A DNA stretch of 64,000 bases from Saccharothrix luteola (GTDB lineage Bacteria; Actinomycetota; Actinomycetes; Mycobacteriales; Pseudonocardiaceae). Below are positions 16,015 through 24,774 of this stretch, piece after piece. The notes under the pieces are model-generated. The model was not told the origin of the DNA, ran no database searches, and worked only from the letters and a program-made list of their open reading frames with translations. Within the stretch, counting starts at the first letter, position 1; each line of letters begins with the position of its first letter. The stretch covers positions 402,217-466,216 of the forward strand of contig NZ_JAJHUO010000001.1 of NCBI RefSeq assembly GCF_020859565.1, given 5' to 3'. The position numbers were made by a program, and so were the translations under genes.

Positions 16015-16820
16015 CGGCGGGCGGCTTTCGAACCGGGAGTCCGTGGCGGCTGCTCAGGCTGGGACCGGCGGTGGAGCTCGCCGACCGCGGCAGGCTCTAC
16101 GCGACCGCGTTCGGCATCACGGTGCAGATCTTCCTGTACTGGGTGCTGTGGACGACTCTCTACGGCACAGGGTCCGGGATCCAGGGCGGAATGACGCTGG
16201 AGCAGGCGGTGTCGTACTCCGCGCTCGGCGTGCTGATCAGCCGAACCCGCGTGCTGACCAGGGATTCCGTCTACCGCGCGGTCACCGACGGCGCGATCGT
16301 GTACTGGTTCACCCGTCCGATGGCTCCCGGCCGGTACTTCTTCCTGCGCTCGGCGGGAGAAGCCCTCTACGGCAGCGCCCTCGCGCTCGTCGGCGCGGTG
16401 GCGTGCGGGTTCCTGGGCCTGGTCACCGCGCCGTCATCGCCCGCGGTGCTCGTGGTCACGCTGATCAGCCTGGTGCTCGGCCAGGTCGTGCAGTACTACC
16501 TGACCCTCCTCGTCGAGGTGTCGTGCTTCTGGTTCACCACGAACCGCGGGCTCAGGAGCCTCAACACCTTCGTGCAGGACCTCTGCTCGGGCGCCATCGT
16601 GCCCATCTGGTTCTTCCCGCCCTGGTTCATCGGCGTCAACCAGCTGCTCCCGTTCCAGGCCACGCTCAACCTGCCCGTCTCGGTCCACATCGGACGCATC
16701 ACGCCCGCGGAGACCACGACGATCCTGCTGGTCCAGGCGGGGTGGGGCGTGCTGCTGGCACTGCTGTCGCGGGTGCTGTGGCACGCGGCGTCCCGACGGC
16801 TCGTCATCTCGGGAGGCTGA
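16011..16820 (+). CDS. ABC-2 type permease (first subunit)
   Basis: A 269-aa membrane protein with about six hydrophobic segments (for instance ATAFGITVQIFLYWVLW, GAVACGFLGLVTA, IVPIWFFPPWFIG). It is the size and layout of the COG4587-type half of ABC-2 exporters. GTG 16011 overlaps the ATPase stop. The next permease starts two bases after its stop, so the three genes form one exporter complex. Confidence 0.88.
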   Translation: MTAGGFRTGSPWRLLRLGPAVELADRGRLYATAFGITVQIFLYWVLWTTLYGTGSGIQGGMTLEQAVSYSALGVLISRTRVLTRDSVYRAVTDGAIVYWFTRPMAPGRYFFLRSAGEALYGSALALVGAVACGFLGLVTAPSSPAVLVVTLISLVLGQVVQYYLTLLVEVSCFWFTTNRGLRSLNTFVQDLCSGAIVPIWFFPPWFIGVNQLLPFQATLNLPVSVHIGRITPAETTTILLVQAGWGVLLALLSRVLWHAASRRLVISGG

Positions 16821-16821
16821 C

Positions 16822-17661
16822 GTGGTCGACGACGTGTGGACGCCCGCCCCACCGACCCCGCGCAACCCCCTCAGGTTGATCTCGCGGCTGACCCGGGCCA
16901 ACCTGCGCGTGCGGCTGCGCTTCCGGATGGACCTGTTGCTGTCCTTCCTCTACGCCGCGCTGTTCCAGTTGAGCGCGTTGACGTTCGCGGTCGTCGTGTT
17001 GCAGCAGTTCAACTCGCTGGGCGGCTGGACGGCGCCGGAGGTGATGCTGGTGGCCGCCCTGCGGGTGCTGAGCCACAGCGTCCACCTCTTCCTGTTCAAG
17101 AACCTGTCGCGGGTGCCGGAGATGGTGCGGATCGGCGAGTTCGACGTGGTGCTGCACCGGCCGGTCTCCCCGTTGCTCCAAGTGCTGTTGCGGGAGTTCC
17201 ACGTCTCCGTGTTCGGCGATCTCGCGGTCGCGATCGTGCTGTTCACCACGGCGCTGCGGTTGCTCGACATCCAGTGGACGGTGCCGCTGCTGCTGTTCCT
17301 GGTGGCGGCGGTGATCGGCGCCGCCTTGTTGGAGGGTGCGATCCAGCTCGTCATGGCGTCGTTCGCGTTCCGGACCGAGGCGTCGGACATCCTGATGACC
17401 TGGACGGACAACCTGATCACCGCGTTCGCCAACTACCCCATCGGCATCTTCCCGATGCTGCTGCGGCTCGGTTTCATGACGGTCTTCCCGATCGCCTTCA
17501 TCGCGTTCTTCCCCGCGTCGGTCATCCTCGGACGTGCGGGTGACGGACCGGCGCCCGCGTTCGTCGCCCACGCGGTACCCTTGATCGACTTGATTGCCTT
17601 CGCCGCGGCGTGCTGGTGGTGGCTCCACAGCGTGCGCGGCTACCAGAGCAAGGGCGGCTGA
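16822..17661 (+). CDS. ABC-2 type permease (second subunit)
   Basis: A 279-aa integral membrane protein with about six hydrophobic segments and the conserved FDVVLHRPVSPLLQVLLREF loop and PIGIFPMLLRLGFMTVFPIAFIAF region seen in the COG3694-type partner of these exporters. GTG start at 16822, immediately after the first permease. It probably dimerises with the first subunit over the 14980-16014 ATPase. Confidence 0.88.
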   Translation: MVDDVWTPAPPTPRNPLRLISRLTRANLRVRLRFRMDLLLSFLYAALFQLSALTFAVVVLQQFNSLGGWTAPEVMLVAALRVLSHSVHLFLFKNLSRVPEMVRIGEFDVVLHRPVSPLLQVLLREFHVSVFGDLAVAIVLFTTALRLLDIQWTVPLLLFLVAAVIGAALLEGAIQLVMASFAFRTEASDILMTWTDNLITAFANYPIGIFPMLLRLGFMTVFPIAFIAFFPASVILGRAGDGPAPAFVAHAVPLIDLIAFAAACWWWLHSVRGYQSKGG

Positions 17662-17710
17662 CGGGCGTGCGCCCCGGTGCCCGAGGACAGGCAGGAGGGA
17701 CACCCCCGGT

Positions 17711-18589
17711 ATGGCGGACGTCGACGAACAGGTCCACGAGGTCGTCGAACTGGTGCGGCGCGAGCGCGGTCTGACGCTGGCGCTGGTCGGCAGGTTCGCC
17801 AAGGGCGACGAAGGCGCCTACGAGGTGACCGGGCCGGACGGCGCCCGGTTGGTGCTCAAGTGGTTGCCCTGGGGGCGGGAAGCCCGGCACGCCGAGGAGC
17901 ACGTGGAGCCCGCGCTGGCGCGGCTGCGGGCGGCGGGCTGCCCGATTCCGCGGCAGGTCGCCGCCGGGCGGGTGGGCGAGTTGTGGTTCGAGCTGCAGGA
18001 GTACGTGGCGGGCAGCCCGGTCGAGCACGTCGACGGCGTCACGCTGGAGCAGTTGATCGCGGTGGTCGACCACGAGCGGGGCGCGGGTTCGAGGACCGGT
18101 GGGGACTGGTGGGACCTCGTCCTGGGCGGGCTGGTCGAGGACCGTTCGCCACTGTGCCGGCCTTCGGCGCTGGTGGGGTGCGAGCCGCCGGTTGCCGAGC
18201 TGCTGTCCCGCCTGCGCACGTCGGCCGCCGCGGCGCCGCTGCCCGAGCGGACGCCGGACGACCTGGTCCACTTCGACTTCGGGCCTGCCAACGTGCTCGT
18301 CGACGGCGGTCGGGTGACGGCGGTGCTGGACTGGCAGTCGTGCCGCACCGGTGACGCCTCCTACGACCTGATGACCGTCGACTGGGACCTGGCGGCCTGG
18401 CCGAAGGCCGAGCCGGGGGTCCGGGACCGGCTGGCGGAGGAGATCCTCCGCACGACCGACCGCGGCGCGCCGGCCGTCTACGCGGCGCACTGCGTGTTGC
18501 GCAACCTCACCTGGGCGAGCGGGACCGAGTGGTCCGAGCACGTCGTGACCACCGGCCACGAGTTCCTGGACCGCTGGGCCGGCGCCTGA
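17711..18589 (+). CDS. aminoglycoside phosphotransferase (APH) family kinase
   Basis: A 292-aa protein-kinase-fold phosphotransferase. The N-lobe lysine is in LVLKWLPWG, the catalytic loop is HFDFGPANVLVD (Asp and Asn), and the metal-binding Asp is in VLDWQS. ATG 17711 follows the exporter genes by 49 bp on the same strand. In antibiotic clusters such kinases phosphorylate the product or an intermediate for self-resistance; the acceptor cannot be read from sequence. A second APH-type gene lies at 24775-25668. Ends 2 bp from the convergent GT9 gene. Confidence 0.85.
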   Translation: MADVDEQVHEVVELVRRERGLTLALVGRFAKGDEGAYEVTGPDGARLVLKWLPWGREARHAEEHVEPALARLRAAGCPIPRQVAAGRVGELWFELQEYVAGSPVEHVDGVTLEQLIAVVDHERGAGSRTGGDWWDLVLGGLVEDRSPLCRPSALVGCEPPVAELLSRLRTSAAAAPLPERTPDDLVHFDFGPANVLVDGGRVTAVLDWQSCRTGDASYDLMTVDWDLAAWPKAEPGVRDRLAEEILRTTDRGAPAVYAAHCVLRNLTWASGTEWSEHVVTTGHEFLDRWAGA

Positions 18590-18591
18590 GC

Positions 18592-19566
18592 TCACCGGGC
18601 GGGTGAGCCCGCGAGCACACCGTCCAGCTCGGTCAGGACCTCGTCGACGGTGATGCGCGCCAGTCCGGGGTCCACCTCGTCGGCGAAGGCGTCCCCGGTG
18701 ACGCCGTGCCACAGCACCCGGTGACGGGGCTCCCGTGCGGGCGGACCCCACACCGCGGGCGCCGACGGGCCGAACAGCAGGACGGACGGAGTTCCCAGTG
18801 CCGTCGCCAGGTGCGCGGGACCCGAGTCGGGCGCGACGACGGCGACCGCCGCCGCGACGACGGCGACGAGGTCGAGCACGTCACCGGTCTCGCCGGCGAG
18901 CACCGCGCCGTCGTCCACGCCTGCCTGCCGGGCGATCTCCCGCGCCTGCGCCACCTCTTCCGCGCCGTGGCCGGTGATGACCGGCCGGTGGCCGTTGCGC
19001 CGCAACCAGCGCGTCACCTCCACCCACCGCTCCAGTGGCCACCGACGCGCGCCGTACGCGGCTCCTGGTGCCACGAGCACCGCGCCCACCGCCAGTTCGG
19101 GAGGTCGACGGTCCGGCGCCGGGAGGCGGAACCGGCTGGGATCGGCGGGAATCCCGGACTCGCTGAGCATCCGGCACCACTTGGCCATCTCGTGCTCACC
19201 GGGCCGCCACGCCGGGCCCGCCACCCCTGCCTCGGCGTTGCCGAAGGCGATGTGCCGTGCGGCGGGAAACCCGCTCAGCAGCATCCGGTGGCTGCCCGGT
19301 CCACGTCCCTGGAGGTTGACCACCACCGCGGCCTCCTCGATCGGCGGACGTGTGAACGGTGTGCACGTGATCGTGTGGCGCCGGGTGTCGACGACCTCGT
19401 CGACGGCCCCGGTCAGCTCCGCCAGCGGCGCCCACACGGCCGGGGTGACGAGCACCCGGTGGTGGTCGGGAAAGCTGTCGGCCAGCGCCCGCAGCGCGGG
19501 CACGACCACGAGCAGGTCCCCGAGGCCGTACGGCCGGTAGGCGAGCAGCACCGGTTGGCGCGGCAT
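18592..19566 (-). CDS. glycosyltransferase family 9 (heptosyltransferase-like)
   Basis: A 324-aa GT-B enzyme of family GT9: N-terminal YRPYGLGDLLVVVPALRAL and C-terminal nucleotide-binding APDSGPAHLATALGTPSVLLFGPS. GT9 enzymes use ADP-heptose in LPS synthesis, so here it is the natural partner of the GmhA-HldE fusion and would transfer the heptose to the growing glycoside. It is divergent from the first carbamoyltransferase across a 248-bp gap. Confidence 0.9.
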   Translation of the reverse strand: MPRQPVLLAYRPYGLGDLLVVVPALRALADSFPDHHRVLVTPAVWAPLAELTGAVDEVVDTRRHTITCTPFTRPPIEEAAVVVNLQGRGPGSHRMLLSGFPAARHIAFGNAEAGVAGPAWRPGEHEMAKWCRMLSESGIPADPSRFRLPAPDRRPPELAVGAVLVAPGAAYGARRWPLERWVEVTRWLRRNGHRPVITGHGAEEVAQAREIARQAGVDDGAVLAGETGDVLDLVAVVAAAVAVVAPDSGPAHLATALGTPSVLLFGPSAPAVWGPPAREPRHRVLWHGVTGDAFADEVDPGLARITVDEVLTELDGVLAGSPAR

Positions 19567-19814
19567 GGCGATCCCCGATTCGGTCGGCAGGTGAGGGCCG
19601 GTTTCCGCCCGTGCCCGTCACGGCATTATGGGCGAGCCGCCCGCGGTCGCGAAAGGTACCGCCAATGGACGTCGTACACGGTTGCGGCGCTATTTCCACT
19701 GCTGCACGATGGACCGTGCCCGGTGTTGCTTCCCCCTTTCCGTTTCGGTCGGGACGTGTGCGCTGCCTGCCGTCGCCGGTCCGGGCACCGCCGAACAGAG
19801 GAGAGTTCGCCACG

Positions 19815-21821
19815 ATGCTCGTTCTCGGTCTGAGCTGCTGCTTCGGGGATCTGGAACATGACTTCATCCCTGGTCTGCCGACGTGGTTCTACCACGATTC
19901 CGCCGCCGCGCTCGTCCGCGACGGCGTGCTGCTGGCGGCAGTCGAGGAAGAGCGGCTCAATCGCATAAAACACACCAACAAGTTCAGCAGGCGGGCCGCG
20001 CGCGCCTGCCTCGACCACGCGGGCGTCACATTCGAGGAAGTCGATCTGATCGCGTTCTTCTTCTGCGAGGACCACACCGACCGGGAACTGGGCGTGCAAT
20101 ACGTCGAACACCCCGAAGTGCCGGTCCGCTGGTGCCGTTCGCTGATCGTCGAGCAGCTCGGCGCGGAGTTCGGCGCGACCGTCGACCCGGAGCGCGTCGT
20201 CTTCGTCAAGCACCACCTCGCGCACGCGCGGTCGGTCTTCCACCACGCCGGGTTCGACGAGTCGCTGGTGGCGGTCGTCGACGGCAACGGGGAGGACGAG
20301 TCGCTCACCTTCTTCCACGGCCAGGGGCACGAGCTGCGGGCACTGCACTCGCTGCCCGTCGCCAAGTCGATGGGACACCTGTACCTGCAGTCCGTGGAGC
20401 TGTTGGGCTACAAGCGGTTCGACGAGTACAAGGTGATGGGGCTCGCCCCTTACGGCGACCCTTCGAAGTACCTGCCGGTGTTCGGCCGGCTCTACGAGCT
20501 GCTGCCCGACGGCGGGTACGAGTTCGACTGGCGCCGCCTGCAGCGGCACTTCCTCGACGCCGGTTTCGTGCCTCGCCGCAAGGGCGAGCCGTTCGACCAG
20601 CGCCACCGCGACTTCGCCGCGGCGTTGCAGCAGACGTTGGAGACGATCGTGCTGCACGTCGTCCGGCATTGGCGCGAGACGACCGGGCTGCGGCGGCTGT
20701 GCGTGGCCGGCGGGGTCGGCCACAACAGCACGCTCAACGGGCGTCTGCTCTCCTCCGGACTGTTCGACGAGGTCTTCGTCGACCCGGCCGCGCACGACTC
20801 GGGCGCCGCGGTCGGGGCGGCGTTCGAGGTCGCCCGGCGGCACTCGCCGCGAACGTTCAGCCCCGAGCCTCTCCGCACCGCCTACCTGGGGCCGGAAGCG
20901 GTGCCCGGCGGCGACGCGGTGAAGGGGTTGGAGCGCTGGTCGGCGCTGGTGGAGTTCGAGCAGGTCGACGACATCGCGGCCACCGCGGCCGAGCTGCTCG
21001 CGAGCGGTTCGGTGATCGGGTGGGTCCAGGGGCGCTCCGAGTTCGGGCCGCGCGCCTTGGGCAACCGGAGCATCCTCGCCGATCCGCGGCCGAGGTCCAA
21101 CCAGGACCGCGTGAACGAGATGGTCAAGCTGAGGGAGTCCTACCGGCCGTTCGCACCGGCCGTGCTCACCGAGCGCGCGGCCGACTACTTCGACCTGCCG
21201 GAGACCAGGGCGCGGTTGGACTTCATGTCCTACGTCGTCAGGGTGCGCCCGGAGGTCAGGGACGAGCTGGGCGCGGTGACCCACGTCGACGGGACGGCAC
21301 GCGTGCAGACCGTGCGGCGTGCGGACAACGAGCGCTTCTGGGACCTGATCCACGGCTTCGGTGAGCTGACCGGCGTGCCCGTGGTGCTCAACACCTCGTT
21401 CAACAACCACGCCGAGCCGATCGTGCAGACCCTCGACGACGCGGTGCGCTGCTTCCTGACGACCGGGTTGGACGCCCTCGTGATCGACTCCGTCGTGGTG
21501 CGCCGCAAGCCGGACGACTGGCGCGCGTTCCTCGGGCTGCGGGTCGTGCTCGCGCCGACCGCGTCGGTGATCAGCCGTCACGACGCCGGTCCCGCCGGCC
21601 ACCGTGCCCGGCACGAGGTGCGGTTCACCTACACCGGCGGCAAGACCAAGCCGATCACCGCCGAGGTGGCCGAGTTCCTGCGCCACGCCGAACCGCCCAC
21701 GCCGGGCGGGTTCGTGGCGGACGGCGCCGTGGCGGACGACGGGCGCGAACTCGTCGCCCGGCTGCGTGAGCTGTGGCAGGACCGGTTCGTCGACATCGTG
21801 CCCGACGACGACCTGCGCTGA
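19815..21821 (+). CDS. carbamoyltransferase, NodU/TobZ type (first copy)
   Basis: A 668-aa O-carbamoyltransferase. The N-terminal Kae1-like part shows YHDSAAALV, HHLAHARSVFHHAGFDES and VDGNGEDES; the C-terminal YrdC-like part ends VPVVLNTSFNNHAEPIVQ. It makes carbamoyl-adenylate from carbamoyl phosphate and ATP and transfers the carbamoyl to a hydroxyl, usually of a sugar. ATG 19815 with AGGAG about 10 nt upstream. It carries about 100 residues more than the second copy (29189-30886), partly a C-terminal extension after residue 575. A strong hairpin terminator follows. Confidence 0.92.
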   Translation: MLVLGLSCCFGDLEHDFIPGLPTWFYHDSAAALVRDGVLLAAVEEERLNRIKHTNKFSRRAARACLDHAGVTFEEVDLIAFFFCEDHTDRELGVQYVEHPEVPVRWCRSLIVEQLGAEFGATVDPERVVFVKHHLAHARSVFHHAGFDESLVAVVDGNGEDESLTFFHGQGHELRALHSLPVAKSMGHLYLQSVELLGYKRFDEYKVMGLAPYGDPSKYLPVFGRLYELLPDGGYEFDWRRLQRHFLDAGFVPRRKGEPFDQRHRDFAAALQQTLETIVLHVVRHWRETTGLRRLCVAGGVGHNSTLNGRLLSSGLFDEVFVDPAAHDSGAAVGAAFEVARRHSPRTFSPEPLRTAYLGPEAVPGGDAVKGLERWSALVEFEQVDDIAATAAELLASGSVIGWVQGRSEFGPRALGNRSILADPRPRSNQDRVNEMVKLRESYRPFAPAVLTERAADYFDLPETRARLDFMSYVVRVRPEVRDELGAVTHVDGTARVQTVRRADNERFWDLIHGFGELTGVPVVLNTSFNNHAEPIVQTLDDAVRCFLTTGLDALVIDSVVVRRKPDDWRAFLGLRVVLAPTASVISRHDAGPAGHRARHEVRFTYTGGKTKPITAEVAEFLRHAEPPTPGGFVADGAVADDGRELVARLRELWQDRFVDIVPDDDLR

Positions 21822-21841
21822 CCGCGAAGCTGACCGCGACC

Positions 21842-21874
21842 GCGGGTGGGACCCGGGAAACGGGTCCCACCCGC
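21842..21874. terminator. bidirectional hairpin terminator
   Basis: A perfect 14-bp inverted repeat: GCGGGTGGGACCCG (21842-21855), loop GGAAA, CGGGTCCCACCCGC (21861-21874). It sits between the convergent carbamoyltransferase (ends 21821) and deacetylase (ends 21877), 3 bp from the latter's stop. No T-tract, as usual in actinomycetes. Confidence 0.85.
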
Positions 21875-21876
21875 CG

Positions 21877-22650
21877 TCAGCCCTCGTTGGGATCGGTCAG
21901 GCGGAGGATCTTGAACGCCTCACCGTGCCCGAACCCGAGCCCGGCCGCCTGCCTGGCGAGCTTGCCGGTGATCCGCGCCCGGAACGCAGCGGTGTCCGAT
22001 TCCTCGGTCCCGGGGTGGATCCCCATGGAGTTGCGGTACTGGCTGCGGTGCGCGAGCAGCGCCGCCAGCTTCGCGTCGAGGTGGTCGTCCACGTCCTCGA
22101 CGTGGTCGGGCTCGTCGGCGTCCCACAGCAACATCGCCTCCGCCCGGTGCGGAGGCAGCCGCATCTCGGGGAAGTAGGTGTGGTCCGCCGCCGCGACCAG
22201 CGCGTCCGTCAGCAGGAACCCGGCTTCCCGGTGGTCGGTCTGGATCAGGTACCGCCGCCACGGGTCGTGCCCGAGCAGCACGGTCGGCCGGCACAGGCGG
22301 ATCCAGTGGGTCAGCTGCCAGCGCTGGCGCAGCCCGGCGGTCAGCTCGCCGTCCAGCCAGCCCAGGAAACCGACGTTGTCCGCTTTCCCTCCCAGCGCCA
22401 CCATGGCGTCCCGCTGTTCGGCCTGGCGGCGCGAGGCCAGCTCCAGGGGATCCGAGGCCGGGTCCCAGGTGCCCTTGGACCCGTCGGTGCAGATGACCGT
22501 GTGGATCTCGCTTCCCGCGGCCGCCCACTTGGCCAGCGTGCCGCCGGCGCCGTACTCGACGTCGTCCGGGTGCGCGCCCACGGCCAGCACCCTGGCGGGT
22601 GCCGGGAGTCCGTGCGACGGTCGACCGGGGGTTGTGCTCTGGTGGGGCAT
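21877..22650 (-). CDS. PIG-L family N-deacetylase
   Basis: A 257-aa LmbE/PIG-L-type zinc deacetylase with the AHPDD motif in VGAHPDDVEYGAGGTL and a downstream histidine in the QTDHREAGF segment. The family removes N-acetyl groups from GlcNAc-containing intermediates (MshB, BtrD, Orf2* of teicoplanin). In this cluster it would expose an amino group on an aminosugar. ATG 22650 has AGGAGG 3-4 nt upstream, rather close. It is separated by 23 bp from the Gfo/Idh gene on the same strand. Confidence 0.88.
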   Translation of the reverse strand: MPHQSTTPGRPSHGLPAPARVLAVGAHPDDVEYGAGGTLAKWAAAGSEIHTVICTDGSKGTWDPASDPLELASRRQAEQRDAMVALGGKADNVGFLGWLDGELTAGLRQRWQLTHWIRLCRPTVLLGHDPWRRYLIQTDHREAGFLLTDALVAAADHTYFPEMRLPPHRAEAMLLWDADEPDHVEDVDDHLDAKLAALLAHRSQYRNSMGIHPGTEESDTAAFRARITGKLARQAAGLGFGHGEAFKILRLTDPNEG

Positions 22651-22673
22651 GGTCCTCCTGTCCGGTTCGAGGG

Positions 22674-23699
22674 TCAGCCGATGGCCGCGCGCCAGCGGTG
22701 CAGCGCGGCGACGTTGCCGAGGGTGTCGTCGAGCGAGACGACCGGCGACTGCGTGCGTCCCGTGGCGAGGCACTCGGCCACGTGGTCGGCCTCGCCCGCG
22801 AACAGCGGCAGGTCCGCCACGGCCGGGATCACCTCGCTGCCCCCGGCCGTGAGCAGCCGCACGGCGCCGCTGTCCGCCGGCTGGTCGGCGGTCAGCACGT
22901 CCGCGGGTCGACCACCGGACCAGGGATCCGTGACGACGAGCGCGCCCGCGGTCCCTTCGACCCGCAGCCCCCGTTCGGCGGGCGCGGTCAGACCGGTGCT
23001 CAGCTGGGCGACGACACCGGTCGGGAAGCGCAGCAGCGCGGACGCCGACTCGTCGACCCCGGTGGGGCCGATGTGCCCCGCCGCGGCGAGCAGGTCGGGC
23101 TCCGCGTGCGACCGTCCCTCGACCGCACCCGCGATCAGCCGCGCCACCGACATCGGGTAGCACCCGAGGTCGTGGATCGCGCCGCCGCCGAGCGCCGGGT
23201 CGAACAACCGGTGGCCGGGGTCGCGGGCGGCGTCGATGGTGAACGACGCGCGGATCAGCCGCAGTTCGCCGAGCACGCCCTTGGCGACCAGATCGGCGAC
23301 GAGCCGGGTTTGCGGGTGGAGCCGGTACATGAACCCCTCCATGAGGAAGGTGCCCGACCGGGTGGCCGCCGCCACCATCGCCCGTGCTTCGTCGGGGTCC
23401 ACCGCGAGCGGCTTCTCGCACAGCACCGCTTTGCCCGCCTCGATCGCCCGCAGCACCCACCGCCCGTGCTCGGTGTGCGGAACGGCGACGTGGACGGCGT
23501 CGACGTCCGGGTCGGCCAGCAGCTCTTCGGGGGTGCGGTGCGCGACGGGCACGCCGAACTCCGCGGCGAACCGAGCCGTCCGCGTGGGATCACGTCCGGC
23601 CACGGCGTGCGGACGGCTCGCCTCGGCCCTGGCCAGGTCCGAGGCGAACAGCGTCGCGGCGTACCCGGTGCCGATGATCCCCCAGCGGAGCCGGGTCAC
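22674..23699 (-). CDS. Gfo/Idh/MocA family oxidoreductase
   Basis: A 341-aa NAD(P)-dependent dehydrogenase: N-terminal GIIGTGYAATLFASDL Rossmann motif, the CEKPLAVDP motif with catalytic Lys, and the C-terminal alpha/beta domain with GGGAIHDLGCYPM. Such enzymes oxidise or reduce sugar or cyclitol hydroxyls. The GTG start at 23699 overlaps the stop of the epimerase gene (GTGA), so both act in one pathway, probably generating a keto-sugar for the aminotransferase. Confidence 0.9.
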   Translation of the reverse strand: MTRLRWGIIGTGYAATLFASDLARAEASRPHAVAGRDPTRTARFAAEFGVPVAHRTPEELLADPDVDAVHVAVPHTEHGRWVLRAIEAGKAVLCEKPLAVDPDEARAMVAAATRSGTFLMEGFMYRLHPQTRLVADLVAKGVLGELRLIRASFTIDAARDPGHRLFDPALGGGAIHDLGCYPMSVARLIAGAVEGRSHAEPDLLAAAGHIGPTGVDESASALLRFPTGVVAQLSTGLTAPAERGLRVEGTAGALVVTDPWSGGRPADVLTADQPADSGAVRLLTAGGSEVIPAVADLPLFAGEADHVAECLATGRTQSPVVSLDDTLGNVAALHRWRAAIG

Positions 23700-24742
23700 G
23701 GCGTCACCTGGTCGGTGGCGTGGACGAGGCCCGCCGTCCTCGTCTTCTCGGCGACGACGTCGGCGAGGATCTCCGAGAGCGTGCGGCTGGGCCGCCACCC
23801 GGTGAGGGCGGTGAGCCGGGTGGTGTCCGGAACTCTCCTGCGCATGTCCTCGAAGCCCACCGGGTACGCCTCGTCATACGGGACCAGGCGGACTGCCGAC
23901 GAACTGCCCGCCGCCCGGACCACCTCCCTGGCCAGGTCCAGGATGCTGATCTCGTGCTGGGAGCCGACGTTGAAGACCTCCCCGACCGCACCGGGACTGT
24001 CCAGCAGCAGCAGGAAGGCGTCGACCACGTCGGCGACGTGCGCGAAGCACCGGGTCTGCTTCCCGTCGCCGTGCACGGTCAGCGGGTCGCCGCGCAACGC
24101 CTGGTCGACCAGGCTCGGGATCACCATGCCGTAGGAACCGCTCTGCCGGGGGCCGACGGTGTTGAACAACCGCACCGTGACCGTCTCCAGGCCGCGCTCG
24201 CGGTGGTAGGCGGCGGCGAGGATCTCGTCGACCGCCTTGGCCGTGCTGTACGCCCACCGCGCCACCGTCGGGCTGCCCAGCACGCGGTCGGCGTCCTCGG
24301 ACAGCGGGAGGTCGCCGTTCTTGCCGTAGATCTCCGAGGTGCTGACCACCACGACCTTGCGCCGGTAGCGGTGGGCGGCCTCGATGACGATCTCCGAACC
24401 GCGGATGTTCGTGGTGAACGAGTGCAGCGGCTGCTCGATGATCAGCCGCACGCCGACCGCCGCCGCGAGGTGCACCACCACGTCGCACCGGTGGACCAGC
24501 TCGTCGACGACCAACTCGTCGAGCACCGACCCGCGCACGAACTCGAAGCGCGGATCGCGTGCCGCCGCGTCGAGGTTGACCGCGCGGCCGGTCGACAGGT
24601 TGTCCAGCACGGTGACCTGGTCGCCGCGCGCCAGCAGCGCGTCGACCAGGTGCGAGCCGATGAAGCCCGCGCCACCGGTGATCAGGTACCGCAATGGCCC
24701 GCTACCGGCCGATGACGCAGTCGTTCGACTGTCTGGTGCCAT
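23696..24742 (-). CDS. NAD-dependent epimerase/dehydratase (extended SDR)
   Basis: A 348-aa extended SDR with TGGAGFIGSHLVDALL for NAD binding, catalytic YSTAK (Tyr-x-x-x-Lys), STSEIYGKNGDLPLSE, and the sugar-binding block GMVIPSLVDQALRG...GDGKQTRCFAHVADVVDA. It resembles UDP-glucuronate decarboxylase and GDP/UDP-hexose epimerase-dehydratases. With the nucleotide-sugar dehydrogenase at 32850 it could turn UDP-glucuronate into a pentose; alternatively it epimerises the NDP-heptose. ATG 24742 with GAGGTGGAG upstream. Overlaps the Gfo/Idh start. Confidence 0.9.
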   Translation of the reverse strand: MAPDSRTTASSAGSGPLRYLITGGAGFIGSHLVDALLARGDQVTVLDNLSTGRAVNLDAAARDPRFEFVRGSVLDELVVDELVHRCDVVVHLAAAVGVRLIIEQPLHSFTTNIRGSEIVIEAAHRYRRKVVVVSTSEIYGKNGDLPLSEDADRVLGSPTVARWAYSTAKAVDEILAAAYHRERGLETVTVRLFNTVGPRQSGSYGMVIPSLVDQALRGDPLTVHGDGKQTRCFAHVADVVDAFLLLLDSPGAVGEVFNVGSQHEISILDLAREVVRAAGSSSAVRLVPYDEAYPVGFEDMRRRVPDTTRLTALTGWRPSRTLSEILADVVAEKTRTAGLVHATDQVTP

Positions 24743-24774
24743 GCTCCACCTCTTCGGAAGGCCGGGGTGATGTT

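Noticed and set aside
19815..21821. Possible TsaD/Kae1 tRNA-modification enzyme
   Set aside because: The Kae1-like part is joined to a YrdC-like C-terminus in NodU/TobZ order and lies in a biosynthetic cluster, so carbamoyltransferase fits better.
24718..24731. CAGTCG-TT-CGACTG palindrome containing the exact StrR half-site GTTCGACTG
   Set aside because: It lies in the first codons of the epimerase gene, not in a promoter, and lacks the partner half-site at the StrR spacing. A 9-bp match is expected by chance about once in a window of this size on two strands.
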